DNA of 64,000 nt from Strongylocentrotus droebachiensis (Eukaryota > Echinodermata > Echinoidea > Camarodonta > Strongylocentrotidae), in contig JAVYIG010007840.1 in NCBI GenBank assembly GCA_035222895.1, forward strand, positions 1 to 64,000, read 5' to 3'. The notes beneath the pieces were generated by a model, which was given only the letters and a program-made list of their open reading frames with translations, was not told the DNA's origin and ran no database searches. Below, one piece after another: positions 24,430-64,000 of the stretch (the stretch's first letter is position 1; every line of letters begins with the position of its first letter). The position numbers were made by a program, and so were the translations under genes.

Positions 24430-25211
24430 GAAAGTGTGAAAGATTGGAGAGTTGGTAGAATACCTCCCTGGATACATAGTAAAATCAAAATTTATGATAC
24501 GTCCTTCTCAATTTGGCGGGTGCGATGAATAGTGTGAAATTAGACACCCTTGATCCTATCAAAAAACCATTCATCTTCCCTTCGTGTTTATTTGGGGTTC
24601 ACAAATAAATTGTAGAGAAAAATCTTCTAATTGACTCTAATTTTAAAACAACATAATAAGATTGTGCAAATTTAAAGCGTTGCCCTGAAGGCTGATAGAC
24701 CGATAAAAAGATGGGTGGCAATGTGTGCGAAGTGAAATATTTCTCCCCATTATTCACCCGCAATCAAATAAACGTGGTGCTAAAAATCCATCCAAATTTA
24801 TGGCCAAAATGTTTGCATGCAAATAAATTCACCTGCTACGCGTTTTCTATTTTATTTATGAACGTTTTTATGTCTGTAGCATCTGCGTGAAATAATGCAT
24901 ACGGTGTCGCTATATGGGGCAAGCGTCGGGAAACTTGAAGGTCGGAAAGAGTGACCAGGTAGTGCGCATACATTTTGAAAAATAAGTAAATATGTTAACA
25001 ACAAGCGATTACTCATTTGCATTAATCATGCATGTCTCCAAAACATCTATTAATTCTAGTGACCTACTGTTTCATTTGAATAAGCCATTTCCCATAGGTA
25101 ATGTATTTTTCTTTTTGAAGTCCTGTTACGAATAATTGTATCTCAATGGTCAGAAATACAGAATGCGAATTGAATAATCCTAACAACACGTAAAATATAC
25201 AATTTGCATTG
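24430..25211. other. Intergenic, no gene seen
   Basis: AT-rich with no matched repeats or coding frames. Confidence 0.45.
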
Positions 25212-25727
25212 TGACAATAGGCTATTTTCGTAATGTAACCAAATAGTGCCTCGATACAAATTATTTCATTCACCTGAAAAGAATATTAGTATTTCAATAG
25301 ACATAGTCCGAACTGCATTATACATTGGTTAATCTTTGTCAGGTAGGGCAAACATTATGGCTTGCCCTACCTAGCAACACTTAAAGCCCGTCTGCACTGG
25401 TTTGGCCAGGAGGGATTAGACCTTCCTGAAGGGCCACTGACAAGTGGTTATCTCATTAAATCAGCTCTCAATTAACATGAGAAAAAGGGGATCATGGGGA
25501 CCAACAGGCACCAATAGGCACCAATTAGGGATTGTTTGCTATAAAGAGGGCGCAAGTGCCAAGTAGCTATAAGTAGTGCAGTGCATGGGGCTAAATCAAT
25601 GCAGTTTGCATTCTGACTCTTGTAATACTATTATTCTTATCAGGTGAATGAAATTATTCTTCTCGGGATAAATTTACAAAGGTAAATGCAGTAAATGTGG
25701 TTAAATCGCGAAAATGGCCTATTACTT
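25212..25727. mobile_element. Foldback element E, copy 2, split by a MITE
   Basis: The left arm starts acaataggctattttcgtaa and the right arm ends gcgaaaatggcctatt. Between them, at 25381-25595, sits a copy of TTAA-MITE family P, so E inserted first and P later. Confidence 0.78.
25381..25595 (+). mobile_element. TTAA-MITE family P, copy 1
   Basis: Starts TTAAAGCCCGTCTGCACTGG and ends in agtgcagtgcatggggctaa, the imperfect complement. Contains ggccaggagggattaga and ctataaagagggcgcaag. Other copies: 27400-27560 (minus), 31206-31324 (plus) and 60268-60439 (minus). TTAA termini suggest piggyBac-type mobilisation (inference). Confidence 0.8.
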
Positions 25728-25729
25728 CA

Positions 25730-26385
25730 GGAATGTGTGGCACGGGTCATATTATTCTGATTTGCTCTTCCTACCGAACCTTCAAAATGTACCATTTGGC
25801 GCGCAACAGCAAATAAAGGCAAAACCAGAGTAAACATGACATGTAACCATGGCAGCAGCTATCATATTTATGAATCTAACATGATTGACATCAAAATTCG
25901 TGTGCTTTTATTTCATTGTATCCATGGCTCTGCTCCACAGTATAATATTACTTTGATAAATCATTATATTCCGCCGGATTTCTTGATCTTCCAAAGTGAG
26001 GGTGCGGGGGGGGGGGGGGACCTTTGCTCATGCAGTGCCTTTGCTATGGAATACTCTCCCCCGAGAGATTCGTAATAGCTGATCAGTTGAAGAATTTGTC
26101 AATCTTAATACGTATCTATTTAATTCGAAATTTAATTAATTGTTCTGTCATTATTATATGTTCTATCTTACATAAATTATGTTCCTTTGTTTATAATGCA
26201 GATGCTTTTATGTGACCTCTATTTTTTTTTTCACCAGTGCGCCTTGAGCATTATTTTGATGTCAAGTCGATTCGGCGCTTTACAAACCTCATATATTAAT
26301 ATTATTATTATGAATATGATTAAGATTATTACTATTGTTACTTTTTGTTATCATTATCGTTATATTTCCTTCATATTGTCATTTG
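25730..26385. other. Intergenic, no gene seen
   Basis: Contains a 12-base G run near 26007 and (ATT)n at 26300-26311. No gene seen. Confidence 0.45.
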
Positions 26386-26928
26386 TTAAAGGTACTATGT
26401 CCCTTTTGCAGCCAACCTCAAATGCTGTAGAACTTTGCAGGAATTATGAATATGTCATGTATGTCCTATCTGTGAAATGTAAACGTTAGCAGTGTCCTTA
26501 TATTCAAATTATGCAAGGAAAACCGTTTACTTGCTAGACTTCACTGTCAGACACTATTGAGTGACTGACTGGCTTTTTTTCTTCTTTGGTAATAACATAC
26601 ATGAAAAGAGTTGTAAAGGGTTCCTGAGTATTTGTCTACATCAATAACCCACTTCTTGTGATGGCCAAGATTAAACTGATTGAATCTTTGCGCAGCATAA
26701 AGCGTATGACCATTCGGTACAATTATTGTCTGAAAATCAAGACTATTACTTTTGGGCTCTATAGCCCTAAAGTCGATTTGACAACTAATAGTCGTTATTT
26801 TCCCTCTTGAAGTCATTTCCAAGCCCCACTTTTTTTAGGGAAGTTCTAAATGAGTATTATCTTTCAAATGCAGTTGGAATTTAACTTTTTCATTTTTTTG
26901 GCCTGCAAATGGGACATAGTCCCTTTAA
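26386..26928 (+). mobile_element. TTAA-MITE family B, copy 1 (543 bp)
   Basis: Bounded by TTAA on both sides. Left end TTAAAGGTACTATGTCCCTT; inward from the right end TTAAAGGGACTATGTCCCAT. The terminal inverted repeat is therefore about 26 bp. The same element occurs at 58078-58639. The internal open frames of the two copies differ, so it is non-coding. Confidence 0.88.
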
Positions 26929-26929
26929 G

Positions 26930-28459
26930 ATAGCACAACTATAGCTCAGGCAAACGAGGCGGGGGGAGGCTAGGGGTGCAGCCCACGGGAAGAGGGGGGA
27001 GGGGGGGGGGGGTAAAAAAAATTAACATTTGGACAACAGGGGTCAGTCCCAACCCCCTCACGAAAATATGCCCATCCGCCTACAATATGCAATATCAGCA
27101 TGACTCCGTTCTAATTTCTTTCTTTTCATTTAATTGTTTTATTTTATTTTTCAGAGAAGAAGAAAAACAAAACCATCATTTATTTATTCATAAAAAAAAG
27201 TGTAGTCGTCGGCTAATCTGGTGAGATGCAAACAAGAGAATGTCCAGATGCAGAGAGCGATGACAGACGATGAGCAGAAATGTGATCCCTCTCTGTCTTC
27301 TCGTGGTGCGCGCCTAAAATATAGTCTGGGCCCTTGCCCCATCTTGAGTCGTACGACTTACCAAGAAGTTACTAGACTTACCAGCCCCACTGTCCTACTT
27401 GTAGCTACTTGCTCCCTCTATATAGAAAACTTCGCTAATCGGTGCCTGTTGGTCCCCCATGACCCTCTATTTCTTATGTTATATGAGAGCTAAGTTGACG
27501 AGATAGCCACCTGTCAGTGACCTCGCTATGTGTTCTAATCCCTCCTAGCCACACTAGTGTTTCTCCTACAATCTACATTTTGCAAAGAAATTTAGAAAAA
27601 GATTGAGATGAAAGTTTGGTAAAAAGCAATTTTTCCTTTTTTGTGTGTAGAAGTCAGGTTACGAGAAACATGAGTCGCCCACTGAACTATACAGACTGCG
27701 CAGTGGTGGCGCCATGTCGCAAGATAACACATCCCCATTTTGTTTTGGTTTTGAAGAAGAAAAAGTTTTCTTTGATAAATACATGCCGACTAGCGGTAAA
27801 CCACAAAGTCATGAAATTTGGGGTTGCCATATATTTGCTGCTACAAGAAGTAATTCGAGCCTGGCACCCACTTTTTTTCTCCGACTTTTTGACCTTACAT
27901 GATCTGACTTGAACCCCCCTCCCCTATTCTGCTGTCGAATCCAAAATTGTCATTGCGGCGTTCCATCAAATTGGTCATTCTTATTGCTCTATTATATTGA
28001 AGTTCTTCTAAAATGAAACGAAACACCGCCCCCCCCCCCCAAAAAAAAATAAAATAAAAAAATAAATAAAAAAGAGAACAAACCTGGCTTAAACCAACCG
28101 AATTCAAGAAATATTTACAAATTAAACTATTGTTTTGTTCAAGTCACACAGAACGTGGTGGTACGGCAGAGCCTAAATTGATGATTTATTCATAATTGCA
28201 TTCGCTGTGCATAAATCCATTGCCAATTAAGTTACCAATATTTTGTGCATCTGTTACGATGTACATGTAGGCCAATTGTTATGCCATATCTAGATTGCCA
28301 ATTACACACTAGTACATGACTTGTTCCGAGATCATGCAGACAAACATTTTGGCTTTGTCCGTCGAAAATACAAAGGTAGGCCATTTCATCCCTGTATTTG
28401 TTTGGTCTCGGGTTAACTATTTGCATATTGAAATGTTTTCCGCCTGGCATAGCATCTCC
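26930..28459. other. Intergenic, contains MITE P copy 2
   Basis: A minus-oriented family P copy occupies about 27400-27560 (ttgctccctctatatagaaa through taatccctcctagccacact). G and C runs lie at 26995-27012 and 28027-28040. No gene seen. Confidence 0.55.
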
Positions 28460-28773
28460 AGCAATAGGCCATTTTCGCAATGTAACCAAATCCAATGCAC
28501 AAGTGCCTCGATAAAAAGTATGCCATGCACCTGTTCCAAATAATTGAAATTCAGTAGTCAGAATGCAAACTGCATACATTCCATGTTGTTAGGTAACAGG
28601 TAGGACAATCATATGTCTTACCTAGCAACAAAATACTGTATGCAATTCGCATTACGACTATTGCATCACAATTATTTGTAACAGGTGAATGAAATAATTT
28701 GTATCGAGGCACTTAATTAACAAAGATTCGAGCATACAATCGGATTACATTACGAAAATGGCCTTATGCTGGA
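28460..28773. mobile_element. Foldback element E, copy 3
   Basis: Left arm caataggccattttcgcaat; right arm ends tacgaaaatggccttatg. Inner landmarks match copy 1 (gaatgaaataatttgtatcg). Confidence 0.8.
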
Positions 28774-29529
28774 AATGCTATGTCCGACGAAAAACATTTT
28801 AATATGCAAATAGTTTACCCGAGACCAAACGAATACCGGGATGATACTTTTTTCCGTTTTTTAGATTACAAAATCCAGTATCATTTAATGCAACCATCTT
28901 TCACTTTCTTCGTTGTTCTTTCATTTCGCCTCTTCTAAATTTCCGTGTTTCTCTGAAAGGAGTGCAGCTCAAAAACATTTCCACAAACAGTTGTCGGCGA
29001 GTCAGAGGGAACCAAAATGGTTGTTTTGTAATCATTATGGCGACGCTTTTGAGTCGAGGTTTTGGGATTTTGTAAACAATTACATATTATCTTGAGGTCA
29101 AAGCCCTGAGATATGAAATAGCGGTACTTATACTGCTCCGTTCATTGACTCTTCCAGTTCTATGAAAATTCTTTTTCTCTGGTCCGTTATCTAAAATGAA
29201 GAAACAAAGGGGGGAGGGAAAGAAAAAAAATGGATGCCCCCATCCCCCTTTCTCTCATAATTAACAAGTGTTTAGTGATCTCAAAGGAATATTTGTCCAC
29301 GTGTTTCTTTATGGCTTTGATATTCTTTTCACTTTTGGTAATAGGTATAATTGAAATATGTATAAAGTTATAAACTCGTTAACAGTCGCAAGTTCAAGAC
29401 ATACTCCTTGTTGAATAATTGTCTCCAAAAAAAGAGAAGACATATTTATCCCGTCTCTAGCCAACCATTAAAGAAAAAAACATTTACTCCACCTGCTTGC
29501 CTTGAAAAAGTTCTTACCATCCTCCTATA

Positions 29530-29985
29530 TCATTCCGAGCGGTCATCATAATTATAACCATCGCCATCAACGTCATTATCATTCCACCATAATTATCATC
29601 TTTTCACCATCATCATCAACATTATCATTACCATCATATCATCTTCAATACCAGCAAACCAATATCACCATCCTCATCAACATTATCATTAACACCATCA
29701 TCTCATTGTCGTCGTCACCATCATATCTTCAGGACCAACACACCAATATCACCATCATCATCATCATTACCACCACCACCATTATCTTTTCACCACCACT
29801 ATCTCATTGTTGTCGTCACCATCATTTTACTCTCATTATCAACACCAACACACTGGTATCATCGTCATCACCATCACCATCATCATTACCATCTCTACCT
29901 TCATTTCATCTTCAACATCAACACACTGACATCACCGTCGTCATCATTACCATCATCTACAACATTATCATCGTCATTAAAACAT
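29530..29985. repeat. (CAT/CAC)n low-complexity minisatellite
   Basis: Degenerate array of atcatcacc-type triplets with longer repeated phrases such as caccaacacaccaatatcac and tcattgtcgtcgtcaccatc. The 209-codon open frame across it (Ile/Thr/Ser only) is compositional. Confidence 0.85.
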
Positions 29986-30310
29986 CTAATTTTTTTCCTT
30001 CATCTATCCAAAAATCTAAACAAATGCACCCTTTATTTAAGAAAATCCTTATCTACAGTCTGGTCTCACAGTATCTAACCACAAGACTCCAAAACAAAGT
30101 GTCTTCAAAGAGCCGATTTCAACAACTCTAACTTTTGACCGAATATATTTTTTAGAGGGTGGGACTGGGAGATTCGGTTCCAAGGAAATACCTAGTAGTT
30201 TCACAACCATCAAAGCAACTTTTGTGCTTGCTTTCTTATCTTGAATGTGAAAACTGAATGGCAAAACAAAAACATAAAACACAAGATCTATGCATTAGAT
30301 GGCAAATATA

Positions 30311-30331
30311 TTTATTACATAAGATTTTATT
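30311..30331 (-). terminator. SANBR: Candidate polyadenylation signals of SANBR
   Basis: Read on the minus strand, AATAAA occurs at 30316-30311 and 30331-30326, about 1.4 kb past the SANBR stop codon. They are the first clear signals I noticed downstream; the real 3' end is unproven. Confidence 0.3.
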
Positions 30332-31205
30332 CAATAAATAATGCTAGAACCAAGATCTCACTATACATTTTGAAATATAAATATAGAAAAAAGAAGGATT
30401 ATAGTAGTTTTCATTCAAAATGATTTCAAGAAATCTACACTATCATTGAAAGACCAAAAACCAAAGACACTCTATCATTTCTCTGACAAAAAATTGAGAA
30501 GGAACACTTGGATAAACAGGTAGGCAGTACAGTTTGATAATTGATACATATTCTATAGCTGCACCTGGCAATTCTCTCTATGTCCGAGTGACAAACAAAT
30601 GAAAAAGGGCAAACACTACATTTTCTGTGCAGAATACATGTTCACATTTGTAGCTACTATACTTTTCTCTCTCGCTTTTGAGCTTTTGAATATTGACATT
30701 GAGACTAGCTTTCATTTAAATTTATAAATGTTTTGTCATCCTCGTTTCAGATATTACTAATTACCTTTCTTCAATTAATGTTGAAGGTTGTGATAGGACA
30801 ATATGCTCAGATTTGTCTTCCCCTTTAAACTTCCAATTTCCTTTGCAAATGCCTAGATTTTTCATTAATTTTCTGATTTATCCACCAATTTGAAAATGGC
30901 CAAAACCTACTTCTAAATTAAAGTTTGCTAACATTGAAATCTAGCAAGTAGCCCAAACAAGACAGAATTTGGGGACACACATAATTCCTTTAGAAACAAG
31001 GGAGACACAAATTCAAAGAATAATAAATTTACAGTACCGGTAATCATTTGCTTACCGGTACTTAAATAATGCAGACATTTCAGAGCAAACATTTTCAATT
31101 TGAGTGCTACCAATGTACATCCGAGAAGGAAGGAAAAAGAAGAGAGGAAAAAGGAGGAAGTCTATTTTTCACCCCTTCAACTTTCAAAAACTCTGAGCAT
31201 TCCCT

Positions 31206-31324
31206 TTAAGCCAATCTGCACTAGTTTGGCCAGGAGGGATTAGACCACCCAGCGGTCACCGGATTAGGCATTGTTTGCTATATAGAGGGCGCAAGTAGCT
31301 ATAAGTAGTGCAGTAGGGCTTTAA
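31206..31324 (+). mobile_element. TTAA-MITE family P, copy 3 (short)
   Basis: 119 bp, bounded by TTAA: starts ttaagccaatctgcactagt and ends gtgcagtagggctttaa. It is an internally deleted version of the copy at 25381-25595 and would lie in the SANBR 3' UTR if the transcript reaches 30.3 kb. Confidence 0.8.
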
Positions 31325-31711
31325 ATCAAAGGTACATGTAATACAGTGAAACCTGCTTTAGAGTTTAGAGTCCACCTGCATAGAAAGGCCACTTTTCTAG
31401 AAAACAATTTCTGTTATTTTTACTTAATCTTTGTCATTATGATCTCATTGCTTTAATTATTACCTATTCTATTTCCCGTAATTTTGATTTTTGCTTTTTC
31501 TATTGTACAAAACCTGTAATTTGGCTTTCTAGCCGCAATTGATTTTTTTTCTTCAATAAACCATTACTACTACTACTACTAAAACAGAAAAAAAAGACTG
31601 CTTTCTGGGGTTCTAATAGTAAGGTCTCTCGTTCTACTTTCTTCAGTATATTGCATTCAATCTGGACGGAATGTGGACGTTTTCCGATGATGATGTCATC
31701 AGTAAGCACAC

Positions 31712-60672
<28,961 letters not shown>

Positions 60673-61419
60673 GGTGAATAGTCTGTTGGTATGAATCCGA
60701 GGAGTCAATATTCTTGATGTACCATTAAATCATCTGTGTACAAAAATGAGGAACAAAGTAAATTTATTCTACGCTAAAATGAGTCTACAAGTCTACAAAT
60801 GCCCCTTTTAATCAATAATAGTATTTCTTTGACAGCCAGTTTGTCACTCAAAGTTTAATGTTATTTTAATGATGCCAAGGTTATTATATCTGCAGCACGA
60901 AAAGATAATGTTTAGAGCCAAGTGTTATTTGGATTTATTAGAAAAGAATTCTTGGATATTTCTTACTAGAGTCTAGACTTAGATCTATTCTAGCCTTTAG
61001 AGGTCTACTCTGAATTAAACGTGTCTGGAAGTGTCTCTGACATTCGATGAATTCTGTGCCACTCCCGCACCTTAATAATAGTCCTGACCTTACTTAGACG
61101 TCTAGATTCTAGTTACATGAAACTAGTCTAGATCTAGATCTAATTTAACGTTTTGCAAATCGCATTATCGGATATATTCTCAACCTCATCAGGATTCAAA
61201 TTGAATTTAAAATTGAATGTCTAACTTTCACTCAACAGCTGAAACCGTCTTCACGCGTCACTTCACTTTTCGACTTTCGACTTCAGACTTTTTTACTTTG
61301 AATTCAGAATTTAGTCTATCGAGTATCGATCACACCTGTAGGTCTAACTAATTTTCACATTTTCAGATTTTGTGACTGATTTCAAAGTGTGCTTGAGAAG
61401 AAAGAAGACTCTGCTCCAA

Positions 61420-61625
61420 GGCAAGGTTGAGCTGCAGCTGGAAAAAAAGCGAATAGCACGACGATGGTCGGGGCCGGGCCTGAGCTCAGCTGAGACCGCC
61501 CGTGCCTGCTCGCCCGACTCCCAGACCCAGCTGTATGAGAGGGACCGTACGAGAGGCTGAGCGCGAGCTGCCCGTCGCGTCGGCCGTCCCGCACCGCGTC
61601 ACACTTCCCGGGTTTTCATCAACAT
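61420..61625. promoter_or_regulatory. SANBR: CpG-rich block, candidate SANBR promoter/5' UTR
   Basis: The most CpG-dense DNA in the window lies 0.75-0.95 kb upstream of the SANBR start codon (cgcgagctgcccgtcgcgtc and neighbours). With a possible acceptor just before the ATG, a first non-coding exon here is plausible. No transcription start motif is decisive. Confidence 0.4.
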
Positions 61626-62059
61626 TATAATACTTTGGTGATGTACAGACCTACAATATACGTATATCACAATGTTTTTAACGTCTTACCAAAGTTCCTG
61701 TTAAAAACCTTAAATATCTTACAGTTTTATTCACCTTTTCGATCCTTGATGTTAAAGAGAGCTCAGAGCTAGCTGTATGTTGTCAAGATGACACGGTCAA
61801 AGGTCATTTGCTCGATCATTATTTTGGTGGGCGTTTTACACGAAGCACACAAAATTATATTGTTCAAAGTCTACATTTAAAAATTTCTAAATAGCACTAG
61901 AAAATGAAATTGTATATTATGTTGTCGAGTTGTATTTTTATTAACATAAAATACCTTCGATACCTCGAATGAAGAGTGACATTTATTATTTCGCCAAAAA
62001 GGTCCCTCTAAATAAAATGGATAGGTCCAGTGGAAGGAAGTAGTAAGTACATTCACGCG

Positions 62060-62880
62060 CGTACAAATATAAATCTACGGTCGCATTACGTTACCGGAAT
62101 TCCCCGCGCCAACTTTGAAGGTTAACGTTGAATTTTCGCCGCCTCGGTTCCTCGGACCGTTCCAGCCCTTACGTTACCCGCGCCGAACCAGGTAGCTTTG
62201 GTGATCGAGTCAGTCGTCAGTACTCGCACTCACGCGGCCTTCTCTTTGATTTTCCGACATCGAGTTCGACTCAAGAGTCATTTGATTTGGAATTTTACTC
62301 GATCGTCGAGGCAGATCCAGATCCAGAGCCTGAGCCTGATGAGGCAAACAACACTAGAGACAGAGTCTAGTCTAATCTAAGTCAAAGAAGCTTCATCCTA
62401 GATCTACGATAAGGTGAAGTGCGGTAAAGCAAATCTTGTTAATGTCATGTTGTTACTTTGAATGTGTGATTGTGGGAATTGACTCGACTCGACGTCGACT
62501 AGATGAATGATGACCACCGTCAAAGTTTTGTATTGATGATGGCGTCGTGATAAATTACATTGTGACTGATTAACTAGATCTCTAGATCGGGTCATAATCA
62601 TCAACTAACAACATGAACATGATGATGATGACTAGAAATAAGTCTTGAGAGTTTAACTTTCTTTGTGAATGATATGAATAATGATGATAGACTGATATCT
62701 TGTCAACTTTCTTGTTAATCAGTTAATCAAAGCTTGACTAAAAAACTGAAAAGTCAAAAGTCAAATGAATAGTATGATATTGATAGATAATCAAATGATA
62801 ATTAGTCTAGTCATGATCATCGATCATCATCATGATGTGATTTAAAGCTATTCATTTGTACTAGAATGTTTGTAGACCGA
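62060..62880. other. Upstream region with second GC-richer patch
   Basis: A second CpG-containing patch lies at 62070-62240. The 80-codon plus-strand open frame starting at 62128 begins with TTG, so it is not a supported gene; it might be part of a divergent 5' exon. Confidence 0.3.
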
Positions 62881-62986
62881 ATTTTCCGTCTCTTTCGTTC
62901 GTTAGCCTCTTATTGGGGTAGGGTCGGAGAGCCGACCCTACCCCAATAAGAGGCTAACGAACGAAAGAGACGGAAAATTCGGTCTA
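62873..62986. repeat. Perfect 114-bp palindrome in a 16-bp direct repeat
   Basis: Arms 62873-62927 and 62932-62986 are perfect complements around the loop agag. The word ctagaatgtttgtaga flanks it directly at 62861-62876 and 62984-62999. Confidence 0.95.
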
Positions 62987-62999
62987 GAATGTTTGTAGA

Positions 63000-64000
63000 A
63001 TGATGAGGTTTTCAAACTTTGCGCTCATTTGTTTCGGAATGTGATAGGTCTAGATCTACATGTATTTGAATTGATACAGCATTACAATCTCAGACATTTT
63101 ACACATTTTATTGAGGTCAAGACCATGCAGAAAACAAAATTTTGAGTTGGGTGCAAGTAGAAAATGTATTGATTTGAAGTATTGTAGAGATCACAACCTC
63201 ACAATTCAATGTCAGATCACAAAGCACAAACAAGAATTAACTGAAAAAGGGATCATTAAAATGACAAGTCAAATTTTCATGGACATGAGTTTACAGATCA
63301 TTTAACAGATTTATCAATATACTGTAGCAATTTCGTCAAACATAAGATTGCAATAGACCTAGATCTACATGTACATGTAGGTCTACTAAATGTAGATTGT
63401 TTCACAGTTTTGTTTTCATTTTCATTTAGAAGACGTAGACTAGAATCTAGATCTTTTCTTTTGAAGTCTTTATGATCCTCAAATTTTGAAGATTTTTCAG
63501 ACCCTTGCCAATAAATGAATTATAAATATAATGAATGCATTAGCCATTATAAGAAAGGTGGCATTCTTTTGTCAATGTTGTCAGTTTAAACTACAATTAT
63601 TACAAGCAATACCAAAGAAAATTTCATCACAGACACGAGGTTGTCTATGTATTGTGTAGGATTTTGGGTTCCTCTCTCTTTATTGATGGAATCAGATTTT
63701 TGACATTTTATTAATTTGTTCAGGTATTGACCACTACACTAGACCATATTATGCAAACTTTTTGTCATGTGTGAAATGTAGAAACACATTATTGTCTGTT
63801 TCTTAATTTCCTTCCTATACTTTGCTGCAGAATATTTGTTGTTTGTTTGTTTTGTTACATGTTTTGTTTTTGTTATTTTCGAGGCAGTTTACCACATCAT
63901 GTCTACAAGTAGACAGAAAAATCTGCTTGGATGATTTTTGAAACATATTTTGTCTTTTGATGCTCTCCTCCAAGACAGGGATTTGGTGAAACCAGACATA
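63000..64000. other. Intergenic, no gene seen
   Basis: AT-rich DNA with several ctagatctacatg words (near 63047 and 63360). No coding exon could be supported before the window edge. Confidence 0.5.

Noticed and set aside
29502..30131. 209-codon plus-strand open frame
   Set aside because: It lies in degenerate (CAT/CAC)n DNA and encodes only Ile/Thr/Ser-type residues.
61372..61594. Open frames on both strands in the CpG-rich block
   Set aside because: High GC makes stop codons rare; no in-phase link to SANBR exon 1 was found.
62128..62370. 80-codon plus-strand open frame
   Set aside because: Begins at TTG, not ATG; no homology recognised. At most part of an unplaced divergent exon.

Overview
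This is eukaryotic, animal nuclear DNA. Spliced genes with GT-AG introns, a nanos-family gene, very repeat-rich AT-leaning intergenic DNA, long G/C and GA/TC homopolymer tracts, TTAA-flanked MITEs and tRNA-derived SINEs together suggest an echinoderm, most likely a sea urchin. That taxonomic call is inference from sequence style and the nanos N-terminus; no search was run.

Three genes are supported. (1) On the plus strand at 7031-7735 is a nanos gene with a complete pair of CCHC zinc fingers and an N-terminal CNOT1-binding-type motif. Its 5' coding part has a frame problem: it is either a 102-bp intron or two compensating single-base indels. (2) On the minus strand at 16866-13043 is an unrecognised three-exon gene predicted to encode 827 aa. 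Its splice phases match and it is rich in acidic and Ser/Lys low-complexity sequence. (3) On the minus strand at 60672-31712 is a 23-exon gene predicted to encode 711 aa. It has an N-terminal SANT-like segment, a BTB domain, a Cys-rich middle and a basic C-terminus. I identify it as the SANBR (KIAA1841) orthologue. All 23 exons join in phase from ATG to TGA, and one intron uses a GC donor.

Layout: 1-6.6 kb holds dispersed repeats plus a recent 0.69-kb tandem duplication just upstream of nanos. 6.6-9.3 kb is the nanos promoter, gene and probable 3' UTR. 9.2-12.8 kb holds pyrimidine tracts and a hAT-like nonautonomous element. 13-17 kb is the three-exon gene. 17-30 kb has no recognisable gene and holds MITEs, foldback elements, a hAT-type element with a perfect 8-bp target duplication, a strange GTAGAC-motif array and (CAT)n DNA. 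30-61 kb is the SANBR transcription unit, its introns filled with MITE, SINE, mariner-like and LINE remnants. 61-64 kb is the CpG-rich SANBR upstream region, with a perfect 55-bp-arm palindrome and many CTAG/AGATCT words.

The three genes show no obvious functional linkage; nanos and SANBR are simply neighbours in this assembly. I found no CRISPR array, operon, virus or clearly new biochemical system. The least ordinary signals are the nanos frame disruption, the perfect palindrome inside a 16-bp direct repeat, the swapped-arm inverted repeat at 56.1 kb, the GTAGAC array at 23 kb and the DR1-bearing 150-bp repeats at 49 kb.
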